Below, piece after piece: positions 18,618 to 28,687 of a DNA stretch of 64,000 bases. Both the position numbers and the translations under genes were made by a program. Source of the DNA: Ignavibacteriales bacterium (lineage in GTDB: Bacteria; Bacteroidota; Ignavibacteria; Ignavibacteriales; Ignavibacteriaceae); assembly GCA_016709765.1 (NCBI GenBank), contig JADJMD010000016.1, positions 1-64,000 on the forward strand, in the 5' to 3' direction. The notes under the pieces were generated by a model. That model ran no database searches, had not been told where the DNA came from, and saw only the letters and a list, made by a program, of their open reading frames with translations. Numbering within the stretch: the stretch's first letter is position 1; each line of letters opens with the position of its first letter.

Positions 18618-20546
18618 ATTTGATAATACAGGCGGCAGAGTGACATCAGGAAAATCTGCCGCTAATTTTTTTACATAAATTTTTGCCCTGTACAACTTAT
18701 TAAACTGCACTTCATATATTGCTCTGCTTACCAGCATTGATGCCACAAATCCTTTTAGAGAACTTATATATTGATCTTCTTTTGTACCAAATCTGATTTT
18801 AAAATCAGGTAATGGTGCGTCTACATATTCACTTGTCCTAACAACTTTAAATAAAAACTGATATGGAACTAAAGTATATCCTTGTGGCAATTGAAACTCA
18901 CCGCGCTTCATTTCTCCATTAACAATTTCGGGTGCAACAAAATAATTATGATTATCAATGTTGGTTGAGACCAATCCGGTCATTATTCTTCTAAAAAGGT
19001 TTTCAAGAAGGTTTGCATTGTATTGCTGTTCGCGTTCAAATGGCTTTAATGCTTCAATAAATTGATCAACATCAACTTGAACACCATTTAATAAAGTTGG
19101 ATGATTAGTTGAAAGTTGCTTGTAATACCATGATCTTCTTAATAGCTCTTTATCAATAACTGTAACATCTTTTCTAAAATTCTCAACTAATTGAAAATAA
19201 TAAGATGCGGATATAAAATAATCCCACTGGTAGCTAAACACTATTGAGTTTTTTGGTAAAGAGTTTAAAAGTGATTTTGTATAATCTTCATAGACAAAAT
19301 TATTTCTTTGATTTACTTCATCATAGCTATTGTAAAATTGTAATCCTAAAAACAGAACAAGAGTAGAAACGGGCAAAATAATTTTCATTTTATTTTTGGA
19401 AGTGAATAAAATCAATTGTGAAATTCCAAATGCTGTAAAGAAAGCAAGAGAGATATAAGCTAATAAAAAGTACGAATCAATGTCATTTATATCATAGTTA
19501 ATGGAATAAAAAACTGCTGATAGAAAAACAATAAGATTGAAAATGAAAAACTTTCGTGCATAAATAAAAGAAGTTATTAGACCAGCTAATGCAATGATTA
19601 ATGAAAAAGAAAATTCTTTTGGAAGATTTTCAATAAAATAATTAAATTGTTTTGCGGCAGCTTCAGTTGATGAGAAAAGCCATACCTGATATTGTTGACC
19701 GGAAATGTGCCTGATTATTCTTTCCCAATCAATTGGATTTCCCCAATTCATAATAGGATTTTGTGATGCGCGAATTGGGAGATAGGAATAGATTATAATC
19801 AAAATCGGAAAGAAAATTAAAAGCATAAAAATAATTTGTTTAATGCTTTTTGAATTGAAACCATTATTAACAAAATACAAATAGGCAACACCCGGAATAA
19901 TTAAAAGAGTTGTCATGTGATTTGTAAATCCGAGTGCCAAAGCAATTGCGAAGATGATCCAATATTTAGAGATGGATTTTTCTTTGTTTGATAAAAGGAA
20001 AGCTTTAATCAATGTTAAGATTATTATTGAAATCAATAAAAGATGCAAGCTATAAACTTCGACAGAAGTGCTTTGAAACCAAAAAGTTTTGCTAAGTGCA
20101 AGAAATAGTCCACTAAAAATTGCTGTGATTATTTTTGTTTGCTCCGATAAAACAAATGTTGATTCAACTATAGTAACTTGAGTTTTATTGGTTTGCTTTT
20201 GCTTCTTAGTTTTTTCTGTAACTGTCTTTATAAATTGAAAAGCAGAAAGATTATCTAAGATTAATTTTACTGTATAAGTAAAGATGGCAATCGCGGAGGC
20301 ACAATAAAGAGCCGTTAGTAGATTTAATTGAAAAATTTTTGAAAAGGGAAACGGTACCAAAGAAAATATATATCCAAGTAATGTAAACAAGGGGTATCCG
20401 GTTGGATGCGCAATTCCAAGTGTACATTGTACTGCAGCAAGTTCACCAGTATCAATCTGCAAGACAGAAGGAGCGATTGTAAATATATAAAGAATAGATG
20501 CAACTAATCCTGCAAGAAGGTAGTAGTATCTTTGTAAATATTTCAT
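18603..20546 (-). CDS. DUF2723-family membrane protein (TMEM260-like, GT-C fold)
   Basis: A 647-residue polytopic protein. The N-terminal half has many TM helices and the DUF2723 pattern IAPSVLQIDTGELAAVQCTLGIAHPTGYPLF (around residues 24-55), where Asp/Glu in the first loop match the catalytic region of GT-C glycosyltransferases such as protein O-mannosyltransferases. The C-terminal quarter is a soluble extracytoplasmic domain. The likely role is protein or lipid glycosylation using a polyprenyl-phosphate sugar; this is family-level inference. It lies 15 bp downstream of glnE on the same strand and overlaps the DUF4837 gene tail by 15 bp. Confidence 0.75.
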   Translation of the reverse strand: MKYLQRYYYLLAGLVASILYIFTIAPSVLQIDTGELAAVQCTLGIAHPTGYPLFTLLGYIFSLVPFPFSKIFQLNLLTALYCASAIAIFTYTVKLILDNLSAFQFIKTVTEKTKKQKQTNKTQVTIVESTFVLSEQTKIITAIFSGLFLALSKTFWFQSTSVEVYSLHLLLISIIILTLIKAFLLSNKEKSISKYWIIFAIALALGFTNHMTTLLIIPGVAYLYFVNNGFNSKSIKQIIFMLLIFFPILIIIYSYLPIRASQNPIMNWGNPIDWERIIRHISGQQYQVWLFSSTEAAAKQFNYFIENLPKEFSFSLIIALAGLITSFIYARKFFIFNLIVFLSAVFYSINYDINDIDSYFLLAYISLAFFTAFGISQLILFTSKNKMKIILPVSTLVLFLGLQFYNSYDEVNQRNNFVYEDYTKSLLNSLPKNSIVFSYQWDYFISASYYFQLVENFRKDVTVIDKELLRRSWYYKQLSTNHPTLLNGVQVDVDQFIEALKPFEREQQYNANLLENLFRRIMTGLVSTNIDNHNYFVAPEIVNGEMKRGEFQLPQGYTLVPYQFLFKVVRTSEYVDAPLPDFKIRFGTKEDQYISSLKGFVASMLVSRAIYEVQFNKLYRAKIYVKKLAADFPDVTLPPVLSNLVFN

Positions 20547-20561
20547 AGTCTATTATAAATA

Positions 20562-23354
20562 TTAGTTAAATATATTTTGATAAAATCTTTTATTCTGTTC
20601 TTTTATTTCATTGAGTTTTTTTAGCAGCAAATTACTATTTGAAAATTCGCACTCTTTAGCAAGTTTATTAAGTTTCATTTGATCTGTGGGAATCTTTGAA
20701 ATTTTGCTGTTAAATATTAATTGATTTAATAATTCAATCCTTTTAAGCACATAAAAATTGTTTTCAATCTGATCAAAATTAATTGCTTTAGTGGAAACTT
20801 TCTTGATAAGATTAAAATAATAATTAGTTCCAAACTTTTTTTGCTCCAGTAATAAATCAGGATTTGTTAAGAATAAAAATGAAATTATAAAATCAATATC
20901 AGCCAATCCACCGCTGCTTTTTTTAATATTAAAAGATGTATCGCTGATCGGGTAAAGTTTTTTTCGCATATCTAACATTTCTTTTTTGATTAGTTCCTTC
21001 TCTTTTTCTTTGATTACTTTTACGTAATGATTAAAGAACTCCGTGAACAAATTCCTATTACCCAAAACAAATCTGCATTTTGTAAATGCTTGCAGTTCCC
21101 AAACTCTAGCGCGATTAGAAAAATACTTTTTGTAATCCTCAACATCCCAAACAAGTTGACTGCTTTTCCCTTCGGGTCTTAACCTGCAATCAATTTCAAT
21201 CCCCGGCAAATCATTTTTAAAATTTTGAAGCAGATTTTGAATATCTTTTTGGATGGAGGGATATTCTTGAATACTGCTTACAACAAATATTAAATCAACA
21301 TCCGATGCAAAAGATAAATCACGACTGCCGAAACTGCCCATTGCTGCGATGAAGTAATTGTTTTCCCAATCTTTATCAGTTGCAAAACTCTGAGCCCCAA
21401 ACATAATTTTTGTATAAAGAAAATCAGTATATAAATCTGCAAATAAGTTAGGATCAAGAATTTTTGCGGATAATTGAACTGATGTTCTAAAATAAAAATC
21501 TTTTAAAGTCAGCTTATCAAAGCCATGTTTACTAAGCAGAATTAAACTTTCACGTGATAAAAAACTATCTCTTAAAACTTTATCCTCAGCAAAAAGATCA
21601 ATTGCTTTCTGTGATTGCTCACATAAACTAAGAAACAAATTAAAAAATTTAGAATCAGAAAATGTATCAAACCAAATTTGTGGGAAATGTGCACTACGAA
21701 TAATCCTTGCAAAGTTTTCTAAAACAATATCGGGATCAATACAATTTGACAAATATTTATTAAGTTCGTTTTCAATTTTATGAAACGATGTTACTGTGCG
21801 ATTATCAAATAGTCTTTTATCAAAAAGATTTTTGCCTGCTTGAAGAAATTCCAAATTACTTTTTGCTCTTTTGGAATCTGCAAAAAATATTTTATCATAA
21901 TCATTATTAACATTTTTTTTATTTTCTATACCAACAATCGAATTGTAAATGAACTGTACTTTATTTTTAGATTTTTCAAGATGTTCTTTAAATGATTTAA
22001 GATCTTTGAACTTTAAAAAATTCGCAAGTTTCTCGGCAAGCTCACCTTCAGAAGGAATTGTGTGCGTTTGCTGGTCATTCATAAGTTGAAGATAATGCTC
22101 AGCTTTGCGGAACAATGTATAGGCCATTAAAAAATCTTCTGCTTCTTCTTTAGTTAAAATATTTTTCTGCTGAAGTTTATTAATTGCGATTAAAGAATTT
22201 CCGGTTCTTATATCTAAATATTTCCCGCCATTAAGCAGTTGAAGAGCCTGAATAGAAAATTCTATATCACGGATGCCACCAGCAACGAGCTTTATATTAT
22301 TATCAGATTTATTTTTTTGCTCGATGCTAGTTTTTAATTTTTTTATTTGTGCAATTGGAGATACTGAAAAAGTAGCAGGATAAATAAATCGGGAAACAGA
22401 ATTTGAAAATTTATTATGCAAGAATTTATTTCCGCAAAGATAGTTTGCCTTTATTAGCATCTGTCTTTCCCAATCTTCGCCGCGAGTTTCGTAATACCTT
22501 AAATACTCAGCATAACTCCCACACAATTGAGCATTTCTTCCATCCGGTCGCAGTCTAAAATCTACTCTGTACAAAAATCCAGCACTGGTTATTTTACTGG
22601 CTGCTTCAATAAATAATAAAATAGTTTCCGAAAGAATTTGGTTGTAATAAACTTTTTTGTTTATAAGGGAATTTCTATCGTAAAGTGCAATTAGATCAAT
22701 ATCTGAACTATAATTTAATTCGCCACCGCCGAGTTTACCGAGTGAAATTAAAACATATTTTCGTGCTGTTTTATCTATGAGGCATTTTTTTAATATTTCT
22801 TTGTAACACAAATCAAACAATACTGCCGAAATCGAATTTGCCAGATCTGCGAGAAAGCCAGTAATATTTATTAATTCTTCTTTTAGATATATATCTTTTA
22901 AACCTATTCTTAAAATTTCTTTTCTTTTAAAATTTCTTATCGCATTAACTTTTGACTCAAATGACTTAAAGGGTGAAATTGTTTTTTCTAAACTACTTCT
23001 AAAATATTTTTCATTAAGCTTTTGTTCTAGAATTGATGGATTAATAATCCAGTGGAAATATTCCGGATTTCTTACCAGAATATCTGTTAAATAATTACTA
23101 TTGTTTGATAGAGAAACTAAAATCTCAATTTGATGCGGATACTTTAAACATTCATTTATAAAAAATGCAATATCAAATTGATTTTGAATTATACGCAGTA
23201 AATTTGATTCTGATGATTTAGTAAAGTAGTGGAGTTTAATTTCATTTTCGATTCGAGACAATAATTCCTCAAGTAAGCTCTGCGATACTCGTCCAGCTGA
23301 TTTTTCAATAAGCTTAGCAATAAAATCTTGAGATAGAAATTTTTGTTTAAACAT
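20562..23354 (-). CDS. glnE: glutamine synthetase adenylyltransferase/deadenylase-like protein (GlnE)
   Basis: A 930-residue protein with the duplicated GlnE layout. The first nucleotidyltransferase unit has LGKLGGGELNYSSDIDLIALYD, then RVDFRLRPDGRNAQLCG and YETRGEDWERQ. The second has MGSFGSRDLSFASDVDLIFV and IDCRLRPEGKSSQLVWD. Between them lies the helical linker. GlnE adenylylates and deadenylylates glutamine synthetase in response to PII and glutamine. The second unit uses GSFGS instead of the usual GKLGG, but its SDxDL and IDxRLRP acidic residues are kept, so activity is plausible. glnA and glnB are not in the window. It is divergent from the beta-lactamase gene, 84 bp apart. Confidence 0.85.
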   Translation of the reverse strand: MFKQKFLSQDFIAKLIEKSAGRVSQSLLEELLSRIENEIKLHYFTKSSESNLLRIIQNQFDIAFFINECLKYPHQIEILVSLSNNSNYLTDILVRNPEYFHWIINPSILEQKLNEKYFRSSLEKTISPFKSFESKVNAIRNFKRKEILRIGLKDIYLKEELINITGFLADLANSISAVLFDLCYKEILKKCLIDKTARKYVLISLGKLGGGELNYSSDIDLIALYDRNSLINKKVYYNQILSETILLFIEAASKITSAGFLYRVDFRLRPDGRNAQLCGSYAEYLRYYETRGEDWERQMLIKANYLCGNKFLHNKFSNSVSRFIYPATFSVSPIAQIKKLKTSIEQKNKSDNNIKLVAGGIRDIEFSIQALQLLNGGKYLDIRTGNSLIAINKLQQKNILTKEEAEDFLMAYTLFRKAEHYLQLMNDQQTHTIPSEGELAEKLANFLKFKDLKSFKEHLEKSKNKVQFIYNSIVGIENKKNVNNDYDKIFFADSKRAKSNLEFLQAGKNLFDKRLFDNRTVTSFHKIENELNKYLSNCIDPDIVLENFARIIRSAHFPQIWFDTFSDSKFFNLFLSLCEQSQKAIDLFAEDKVLRDSFLSRESLILLSKHGFDKLTLKDFYFRTSVQLSAKILDPNLFADLYTDFLYTKIMFGAQSFATDKDWENNYFIAAMGSFGSRDLSFASDVDLIFVVSSIQEYPSIQKDIQNLLQNFKNDLPGIEIDCRLRPEGKSSQLVWDVEDYKKYFSNRARVWELQAFTKCRFVLGNRNLFTEFFNHYVKVIKEKEKELIKKEMLDMRKKLYPISDTSFNIKKSSGGLADIDFIISFLFLTNPDLLLEQKKFGTNYYFNLIKKVSTKAINFDQIENNFYVLKRIELLNQLIFNSKISKIPTDQMKLNKLAKECEFSNSNLLLKKLNEIKEQNKRFYQNIFN

Positions 23355-23438
23355 TTAGAATTTTGTTTTTTTACACAAGGAATCTAATATTAAACCACTT
23401 ATAATTAAAAGTTTATTAAATCTTAATCGAGCAATCTT

Positions 23439-24230
23439 ATGAAACAAAACTTATCATTTCTAATCGTCTTTCTAATCGCAAGTTCATCAATCTTTTCACA
23501 AAAGATAGAAGAAAGAAAAGATTTTAAAAAATATTTTGATGAATACGGACACGACGGATGCTTTGTTCTCTATGATTTGAAAAAAAATACATTTCTAAAA
23601 TACAATCCAACAAGATGTGGGGAAAGATTTATTCCCGCATCAACATTTAAGATATTTAATTCTCTTGTTGGATTAGAAACCGGTGCAGTAAAAGATCAGT
23701 TTGAAGTTTTTAAGTGGGATAGCGTAAAAAGATTTTATGATATGTGGAACCAAGATATTGATATGGTGAATGCATTTAAATATTCCGCTGTGTGGTTCTA
23801 TCAAGAACTTGCTAGAAAAATCGGTGAAGAAAAAATGCAGCATTATATTTCTTTAAATCATTATGGAAATGAAAATATTAGCGGCGGCATAGATAGATTT
23901 TGGCTTGATGGAGGTTTAAGAATTTCGGCAGATGAACAAATTGAGATGTTAAAAAAACTATATCACAATAAGTTAAAATTTTCCCAAAGAACGATGGATA
24001 TAGTAAAAGATATAATGTTTTATGATAAAACCGATGATTACATTATCCGTGCAAAAACAGGCTGGGCAATAAGAGTTGAGGATCAAATTGGATGGTTTGT
24101 TGGATACGTTGAAAAGGGAAGTGATGTTTTTTTCTTTGCAATAAATGTTGAATCTAAAAAACCTGAAGAAGGCTTTACTTCGCGTAAAGAAATTACTTTT
24201 AAGATTCTAAAAGAATTAAAAATTTTATAA
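23439..24230 (+). CDS. class D (OXA-type) beta-lactamase
   Basis: A 263-residue secreted serine hydrolase with a signal peptide of about 20 residues (cleavage near S-QK). The class D motifs are complete: PAS68TFK71 with catalytic Ser and carbamylatable Lys, S116AV118, Y142GN144, Trp155 in FWLDGG (stabilises the carbamate) and K206TG208 followed by W. NSLVGLETGA after STFK is also class-typical. It should hydrolyse beta-lactams in the periplasm; the spectrum cannot be predicted. There is no mobile element, integron site or resistance neighbour, so it looks chromosomal and intrinsic. A homologous non-lactamase regulator-sensor domain (BlaR type) is excluded by size and lack of membrane helices. 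Confidence 0.92.
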   Translation: MKQNLSFLIVFLIASSSIFSQKIEERKDFKKYFDEYGHDGCFVLYDLKKNTFLKYNPTRCGERFIPASTFKIFNSLVGLETGAVKDQFEVFKWDSVKRFYDMWNQDIDMVNAFKYSAVWFYQELARKIGEEKMQHYISLNHYGNENISGGIDRFWLDGGLRISADEQIEMLKKLYHNKLKFSQRTMDIVKDIMFYDKTDDYIIRAKTGWAIRVEDQIGWFVGYVEKGSDVFFFAINVESKKPEEGFTSRKEITFKILKELKIL

Positions 24231-24335
24231 TTGTCATTATAAATTATGTTGACAATCATCGATTAAAATATTTTTTATAACTAATTGAAATGTTAAAAAA
24301 AAGATTTATGTTAAGCCACATCAAGGAGAAAAATT

Positions 24336-24773
24336 ATGAAAATATTTTACGTTTTAGTTCCTTTCTTATTATTACCTGTCTTATTTAGTTGTGGCCATTG
24401 CAAACCTACAAATGAAAATATAAGTGTCGATAAAAATATAAATCAATCTGGACCTGCATCTATTGTACAAAACATATCTATAGTTACCGCAAGAGTGGAT
24501 GAAGTTTTATTTAAAGATGAAACGGATTATCGTATAAAAGTAACTGTTCTTGTAGTAGAAGAAAGTGATTCACATCCGAGTATTGCAACTCCGGGTCAGG
24601 AATATCTTTTAACTCCTAATTTTAGATATGATAATGAAGTGTTAATGAAATCTGATGTAAACGATTCTTTAAAAAAACTTAGTAAACTTTCTAGAGGAAA
24701 AGAATTTAAAGCAGAAATTTCTTTGGAGAATCAAAAAGGATGGTTCATTCAAAAAGTTTTAAGCTTTGAATAG
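24336..24773 (+). CDS. small hypothetical lipoprotein
   Basis: A 145-residue protein not recognised. The N-terminus is a lipoprotein signal with LPVLFSC and lipidation at Cys19, followed by HCKP. The mature part is beta-rich and charged, with VTARVDEVLFKDETDYRIKV. A good Shine-Dalgarno site (AAGGAG) precedes the ATG. It stands alone between the beta-lactamase and the T9SS cargo gene. Anchoring in the outer or inner membrane is expected; no function can be assigned. Confidence 0.7.
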   Translation: MKIFYVLVPFLLLPVLFSCGHCKPTNENISVDKNINQSGPASIVQNISIVTARVDEVLFKDETDYRIKVTVLVVEESDSHPSIATPGQEYLLTPNFRYDNEVLMKSDVNDSLKKLSKLSRGKEFKAEISLENQKGWFIQKVLSFE

Positions 24774-24857
24774 TTGTTCTCAGTTTGTGTGTGTTGATCT
24801 TTCTTTCCTGAGCATATAGAGTTTTAAAAATATTATTTAATAATTAAGAGGTACCAA

Positions 24858-27800
24858 ATGAAAAAATATGTGGCACTTAGCGTATTTATGTCTGCTTTAG
24901 CTTTTGGTTTTTTATATTTCAAAGCTGGAAGTGTTAAAACTTTTACTGAGCAGGATTTTAGAAATTATAAAATTGAAGAAGAGAAGGAAGAATCTAATTT
25001 AAAAAATGATCAACCTGACAAAGCCATGTTATGGTATTACCAGCAAAGGGCTTATCCAAACAACTCGATTCCTGAGAACTGGCGTGAAGAAGCATACAGA
25101 CATATCAGTTTGAACAACGTATCCTCGTCAAATTCCCCAAATGCTTTAACCTGGACTCAACTTGGTCCGGGCAATATTGGCGGAAGAATTCGTGCAATTG
25201 CTGTTCATCCCTCAGATCCAAATACTGTTTATTTTGGAGCAGTAGCGGGTGGAGTTTGGAAATCTGTAGATGGTGGAACAACATGGACAGCATTAAATGA
25301 TTTTATGGGTAATCTTGCGGTGTGTGCCCTGGTAATTGATCCGAATAATCCGAATACAATTTATGCGGGAACAGGTGAAGGATTTTTTAATCTGGACGCG
25401 ATCCGTGGCGCAGGTATTTTTAAATCTACAGATGCTGGTGCAAGCTGGTCCCAACTAGCTTCTACAAACAATCTAAATTTTTATTATGTAAATGATCTTG
25501 ATTATGATGCTGTAAATTCGACACTTTATGCTGCAACAAGAAAAGGATTATATTCCTCTAATGATGGTGGTGCAAACTTTACAGCTAAAGTTACAGCAGG
25601 TGGTAATGATGCAAATTGTATGGATATAGAAATTGCATTAACAAGTCCACGAACAATTTATGCAACTTTTGGTCTGTTTAGTCAAGCTCAGATTTGGCAA
25701 AGTGTGGATGCGGGAGCAAACTTTGTTCAGAATATGACACTGGCTAATTTCGGAAGAATTGAAATGGCAGTATCAAAATCAAATCCAGCTGTTGCATATG
25801 CATCTTTTATGGATTTAAGTACTTATGGAACAGGTGCAATAATATACACAACAAATACTGGTAACAACTGGTTTTATGCAACTGTTCCTGGTCCTTCTTA
25901 TGCAGGAGCAACAACATATACAGGTGCTCAAGCTTGGTACGATAATATTCTTGCAGTTGATCCAGATAATGCTAACAATGTATTAGCAGGTGGAATTGAT
26001 AACTGGAAGACTACAAACGGCGGTACAAGTTGGGTACAAAAAACAAATTGGTTTTCACAAAGTGGAGCTCCACCGTATGCACACGCAGATCAACATTGTT
26101 ATACTTTTGCTCCATCAAATTCTAATATAGTATATCTTGGTAACGATGGTGGAATTTATAAATCCACAAATAAAGGTGAAACCTGGGCATCACTAAATAA
26201 TAATCTTTTTATTACGCAATTTTATTACGGAGCTGTTAATCCAACCGGAACAGTTTATGCCGGCGGCACACAGGATAATGGAACTTTACGAACAACTGGT
26301 TCTGCTAGTTGGACTGAAATTCTTGGTGGTGATGGTGGTGCTACGGAAATTGATTTTAGCAATACAAATAATATTTATATGGAATATGTAAATCTTGCAT
26401 TTTTCAAATCAACAAATGGCGGAGCAAGTTTCTTTAAAGCTATGAATGGAATTCCATTGGCAGGCTCAAATACTTATGATGGTACTTCAGATAGAACACA
26501 ATTCATTTCTCCTTTTTCTATGGATCCAAATAATTCGTCTACAATTGTTGCAGGAACCTACAGAGTTTGGAGGACATTAGACGGCGCGGCTAACTGGTCT
26601 GCAATAAGTGGCGATTTAACAGGCGATGGCAGTGGTACATCAGGGGCAACAATATCAACTGTAATAGCTGCGAAGGGTAATCCCAATGTAATTTATGCTG
26701 GATGTTCAAACGGTAGAGTGCAGGTTACCACAGATGGAGGCAGTTCCTGGAATCTTAGAACTTCAGGCTTACCCAATTTATCCGTAACCAGAATTACAAG
26801 TGATCCCACTAATCCAGCTACAGCGTATGTAACTTTTTCTGGCTACACTGCATCTTCTAAAATCTTTAAGACAACTAATTATGGAACTAGCTGGACAAAT
26901 GTTTCCGGAAATCTTCCAAACATCCCAACAAATTGCGCAGTTGTAAACCCAGCAAACGGAAATAATTTATTTGTTGGAACTGATCTTGGAGTTTTCTCCA
27001 CTACAGACGGTGGAAGCAATTGGGTACAAGATGTAACAGGAATGGCAAATGTTCCAGTTCTTGATCTTGATTATCGTGCTTCAGATAATAAATTATTTGC
27101 CGCAACACATGGTCGAAGTATGTATTCATCAACATTAACTGGCGGCGGTGGAACGCAAACAGCTAATTTAGTTTATGATGACGGAACACCAGGTGGTGGA
27201 TATTATTGGAATAATAACGGACAGGGTTCTGCAAATCGCATGTCACCTACTTTAAGTAATGCTACGCTTACAAAGATGGAAATTTATATCACAGGAGTGA
27301 ATTCAGGTACAGCAACCTATAAACCTATTGTATTTGGTAACAATGGTGGATCACCCGGAAATGATCTTGCCCCATCACTTGGATTTAAAACTGCAGCTAC
27401 ATATCCAGCGTGGGACGCAACCGAGTTGTCTCCCTTGGGTATTACAGTAAATAGCGACTTTTATGTTGGATTAAAATATGATGGTGTGAACAAACCAACA
27501 TATGGTTATGATGTTGCAAATAATGGCAGAGCATGGGATTTTGATGGAACAAATTGGGCTGCTTGGAATGAAACTTATTTTATGCGTGCAACTATCCAAA
27601 CAGTTACATCGGTTGCTGAAATAAGTAATGAAATTCCAAAAGAGTTTGATTTAAGTTTTAATTATCCAAATCCTTTCAACCCAACTACTCGATTTAGATA
27701 CTCTTTACCAGAAGGTAGAAATGTAAAAATAATTATTTATGATATTAATGGAAGTAAAGTAACAGAGCTTGTAAATAATTATCAAGGTGCAGGAACCTAC

Positions 27801-27917
27801 GAAGTTACATGGAATGGAAAAAATGATATTGGTCAACAAGTAGCAAGCGGAACATATATCTACCAGGTTAACGCAGGTAATTTTTCACAGACAAAAAAAA
27901 TGATACTTTTAAAATGA
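24858..27917 (+). CDS. large Asp-box (BNR/sortilin-like beta-propeller) T9SS cargo protein
   Basis: A 1019-residue exported protein. An N-terminal hydrophobic segment (residues about 4-22) serves as signal. From residue about 95 to 750 there are about twelve Asp-box repeats of the type S-x-D-x-G-x-x-W, e.g. KSVDGGTTW, KSTDAGASW, KTTNGGTSW, VTTDGGSSW and STTDGGSNW. These build one or two beta-propellers of the sortilin/VPS10 or BNR type. A jelly-roll-like region follows, and the last 85 residues are a T9SS type A sorting domain with NYPNPFNPTT and terminal KKMILLK. It should be secreted or surface-displayed. Sialidase catalytic residues are not evident, so a binding role is as likely as a hydrolase. 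A terminator lies 18 bp downstream. Confidence 0.88.
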   Translation: MKKYVALSVFMSALAFGFLYFKAGSVKTFTEQDFRNYKIEEEKEESNLKNDQPDKAMLWYYQQRAYPNNSIPENWREEAYRHISLNNVSSSNSPNALTWTQLGPGNIGGRIRAIAVHPSDPNTVYFGAVAGGVWKSVDGGTTWTALNDFMGNLAVCALVIDPNNPNTIYAGTGEGFFNLDAIRGAGIFKSTDAGASWSQLASTNNLNFYYVNDLDYDAVNSTLYAATRKGLYSSNDGGANFTAKVTAGGNDANCMDIEIALTSPRTIYATFGLFSQAQIWQSVDAGANFVQNMTLANFGRIEMAVSKSNPAVAYASFMDLSTYGTGAIIYTTNTGNNWFYATVPGPSYAGATTYTGAQAWYDNILAVDPDNANNVLAGGIDNWKTTNGGTSWVQKTNWFSQSGAPPYAHADQHCYTFAPSNSNIVYLGNDGGIYKSTNKGETWASLNNNLFITQFYYGAVNPTGTVYAGGTQDNGTLRTTGSASWTEILGGDGGATEIDFSNTNNIYMEYVNLAFFKSTNGGASFFKAMNGIPLAGSNTYDGTSDRTQFISPFSMDPNNSSTIVAGTYRVWRTLDGAANWSAISGDLTGDGSGTSGATISTVIAAKGNPNVIYAGCSNGRVQVTTDGGSSWNLRTSGLPNLSVTRITSDPTNPATAYVTFSGYTASSKIFKTTNYGTSWTNVSGNLPNIPTNCAVVNPANGNNLFVGTDLGVFSTTDGGSNWVQDVTGMANVPVLDLDYRASDNKLFAATHGRSMYSSTLTGGGGTQTANLVYDDGTPGGGYYWNNNGQGSANRMSPTLSNATLTKMEIYITGVNSGTATYKPIVFGNNGGSPGNDLAPSLGFKTAATYPAWDATELSPLGITVNSDFYVGLKYDGVNKPTYGYDVANNGRAWDFDGTNWAAWNETYFMRATIQTVTSVAEISNEIPKEFDLSFNYPNPFNPTTRFRYSLPEGRNVKIIIYDINGSKVTELVNNYQGAGTYEVTWNGKNDIGQQVASGTYIYQVNAGNFSQTKKMILLK

Positions 27918-27935
27918 TTTTAACTAATTAAATAT

Positions 27936-27967
27936 AAAAAAGGCTGTCCTTTTAAGACAGCCTTTTT
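27936..27967. terminator. bidirectional intrinsic terminator between convergent genes
   Basis: The stem AAAAAGGCTGTC / GACAGCCTTTTT (12 bp, 7-nt loop) lies between the T9SS cargo gene (+) and the lipoprotein gene (-) and can serve both. Confidence 0.88.
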
Positions 27968-27988
27968 CATTAGTTAATCATTTAATAT

Positions 27989-28687
27989 CTAATTAGCCTT
28001 TGCCGTTGCTTCCATTAGAGTTTGGTAACCAAATAATCTAATTTCTTCTACTCCATATTTTCCATATGCAGGAATTTCAAAACTAGTACTCCAAGGTTTC
28101 TGTAAGAATACAAAGTAACTTCTATCCTTTGTTCTAATTTCTGCAAAAAGTGATTTAAGACTTGATGGCCAGATTCCACCACATTCAACTTGGATTGTTC
28201 CATCCTTAACTTTCCAACCGTTTACCGATACTTCATTCATGATTGAATTGTTCATGTATGGTGATACAGATTCAGTTGAAAAATTATTAACAGGAAGACC
28301 ATATACACTTATATTATGAACTTGATCTAAATTGACACCAAGCAATTTAAATGAATTGTCTTCTATATTGTCAATAAAGAACATTTTTGGAGAAACATCA
28401 TTAAAATATGTAACTGTAACGTATAAATGAGCATATTTTTGAGCCGTTTCAGTCATATAAAATTCAATTGCATTCTCACCCTCAAGATTTAGGTATTTTA
28501 GTCCTTCTACACTAGAAAAACTAAACAGATAAGGATATGGATAGACAGGTGCAGGAGTAATGTCCGGAACTGAAGAAATTGATTTTTCCATTACAGGATT
28601 GGTTAGAAATGAGTTATCAGATACGTCTGAACAAGAAACGAGAACGAGAGAAAAGAACGCGAAAAAAAGAACTACTAAGTTTTTCAT
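27989..28687 (-). CDS. hypothetical lipoprotein
   Basis: A 232-residue protein not recognised. The lipoprotein signal ends LVLVSC with lipidation at Cys19. A Pro/Ser-rich stretch (residues 35-55) leads to two beta-rich halves with aromatic strands such as YAHLYVTVTYF and RSYFVFLQKPW. There is no catalytic signature. It is a single gene, convergent with the T9SS cargo gene. The membrane location is inferred from the signal only. Confidence 0.7.
   Translation of the reverse strand: MKNLVVLFFAFFSLVLVSCSDVSDNSFLTNPVMEKSISSVPDITPAPVYPYPYLFSFSSVEGLKYLNLEGENAIEFYMTETAQKYAHLYVTVTYFNDVSPKMFFIDNIEDNSFKLLGVNLDQVHNISVYGLPVNNFSTESVSPYMNNSIMNEVSVNGWKVKDGTIQVECGGIWPSSLKSLFAEIRTKDRSYFVFLQKPWSTSFEIPAYGKYGVEEIRLFGYQTLMEATAKAN

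Noticed and set aside
20562..23354. GlnE second domain as inactive
   Set aside because: GSFGS replaces GKLGG, but the generic polymerase-beta-type GS motif and the three acidic positions are kept, so loss of activity is not supported.
24249..24276. TTGACA followed by a T-rich stretch upstream of the small lipoprotein gene
   Set aside because: The downstream octamer lacks the G of TAnnTTTG and the spacing is off; too weak to call a promoter.
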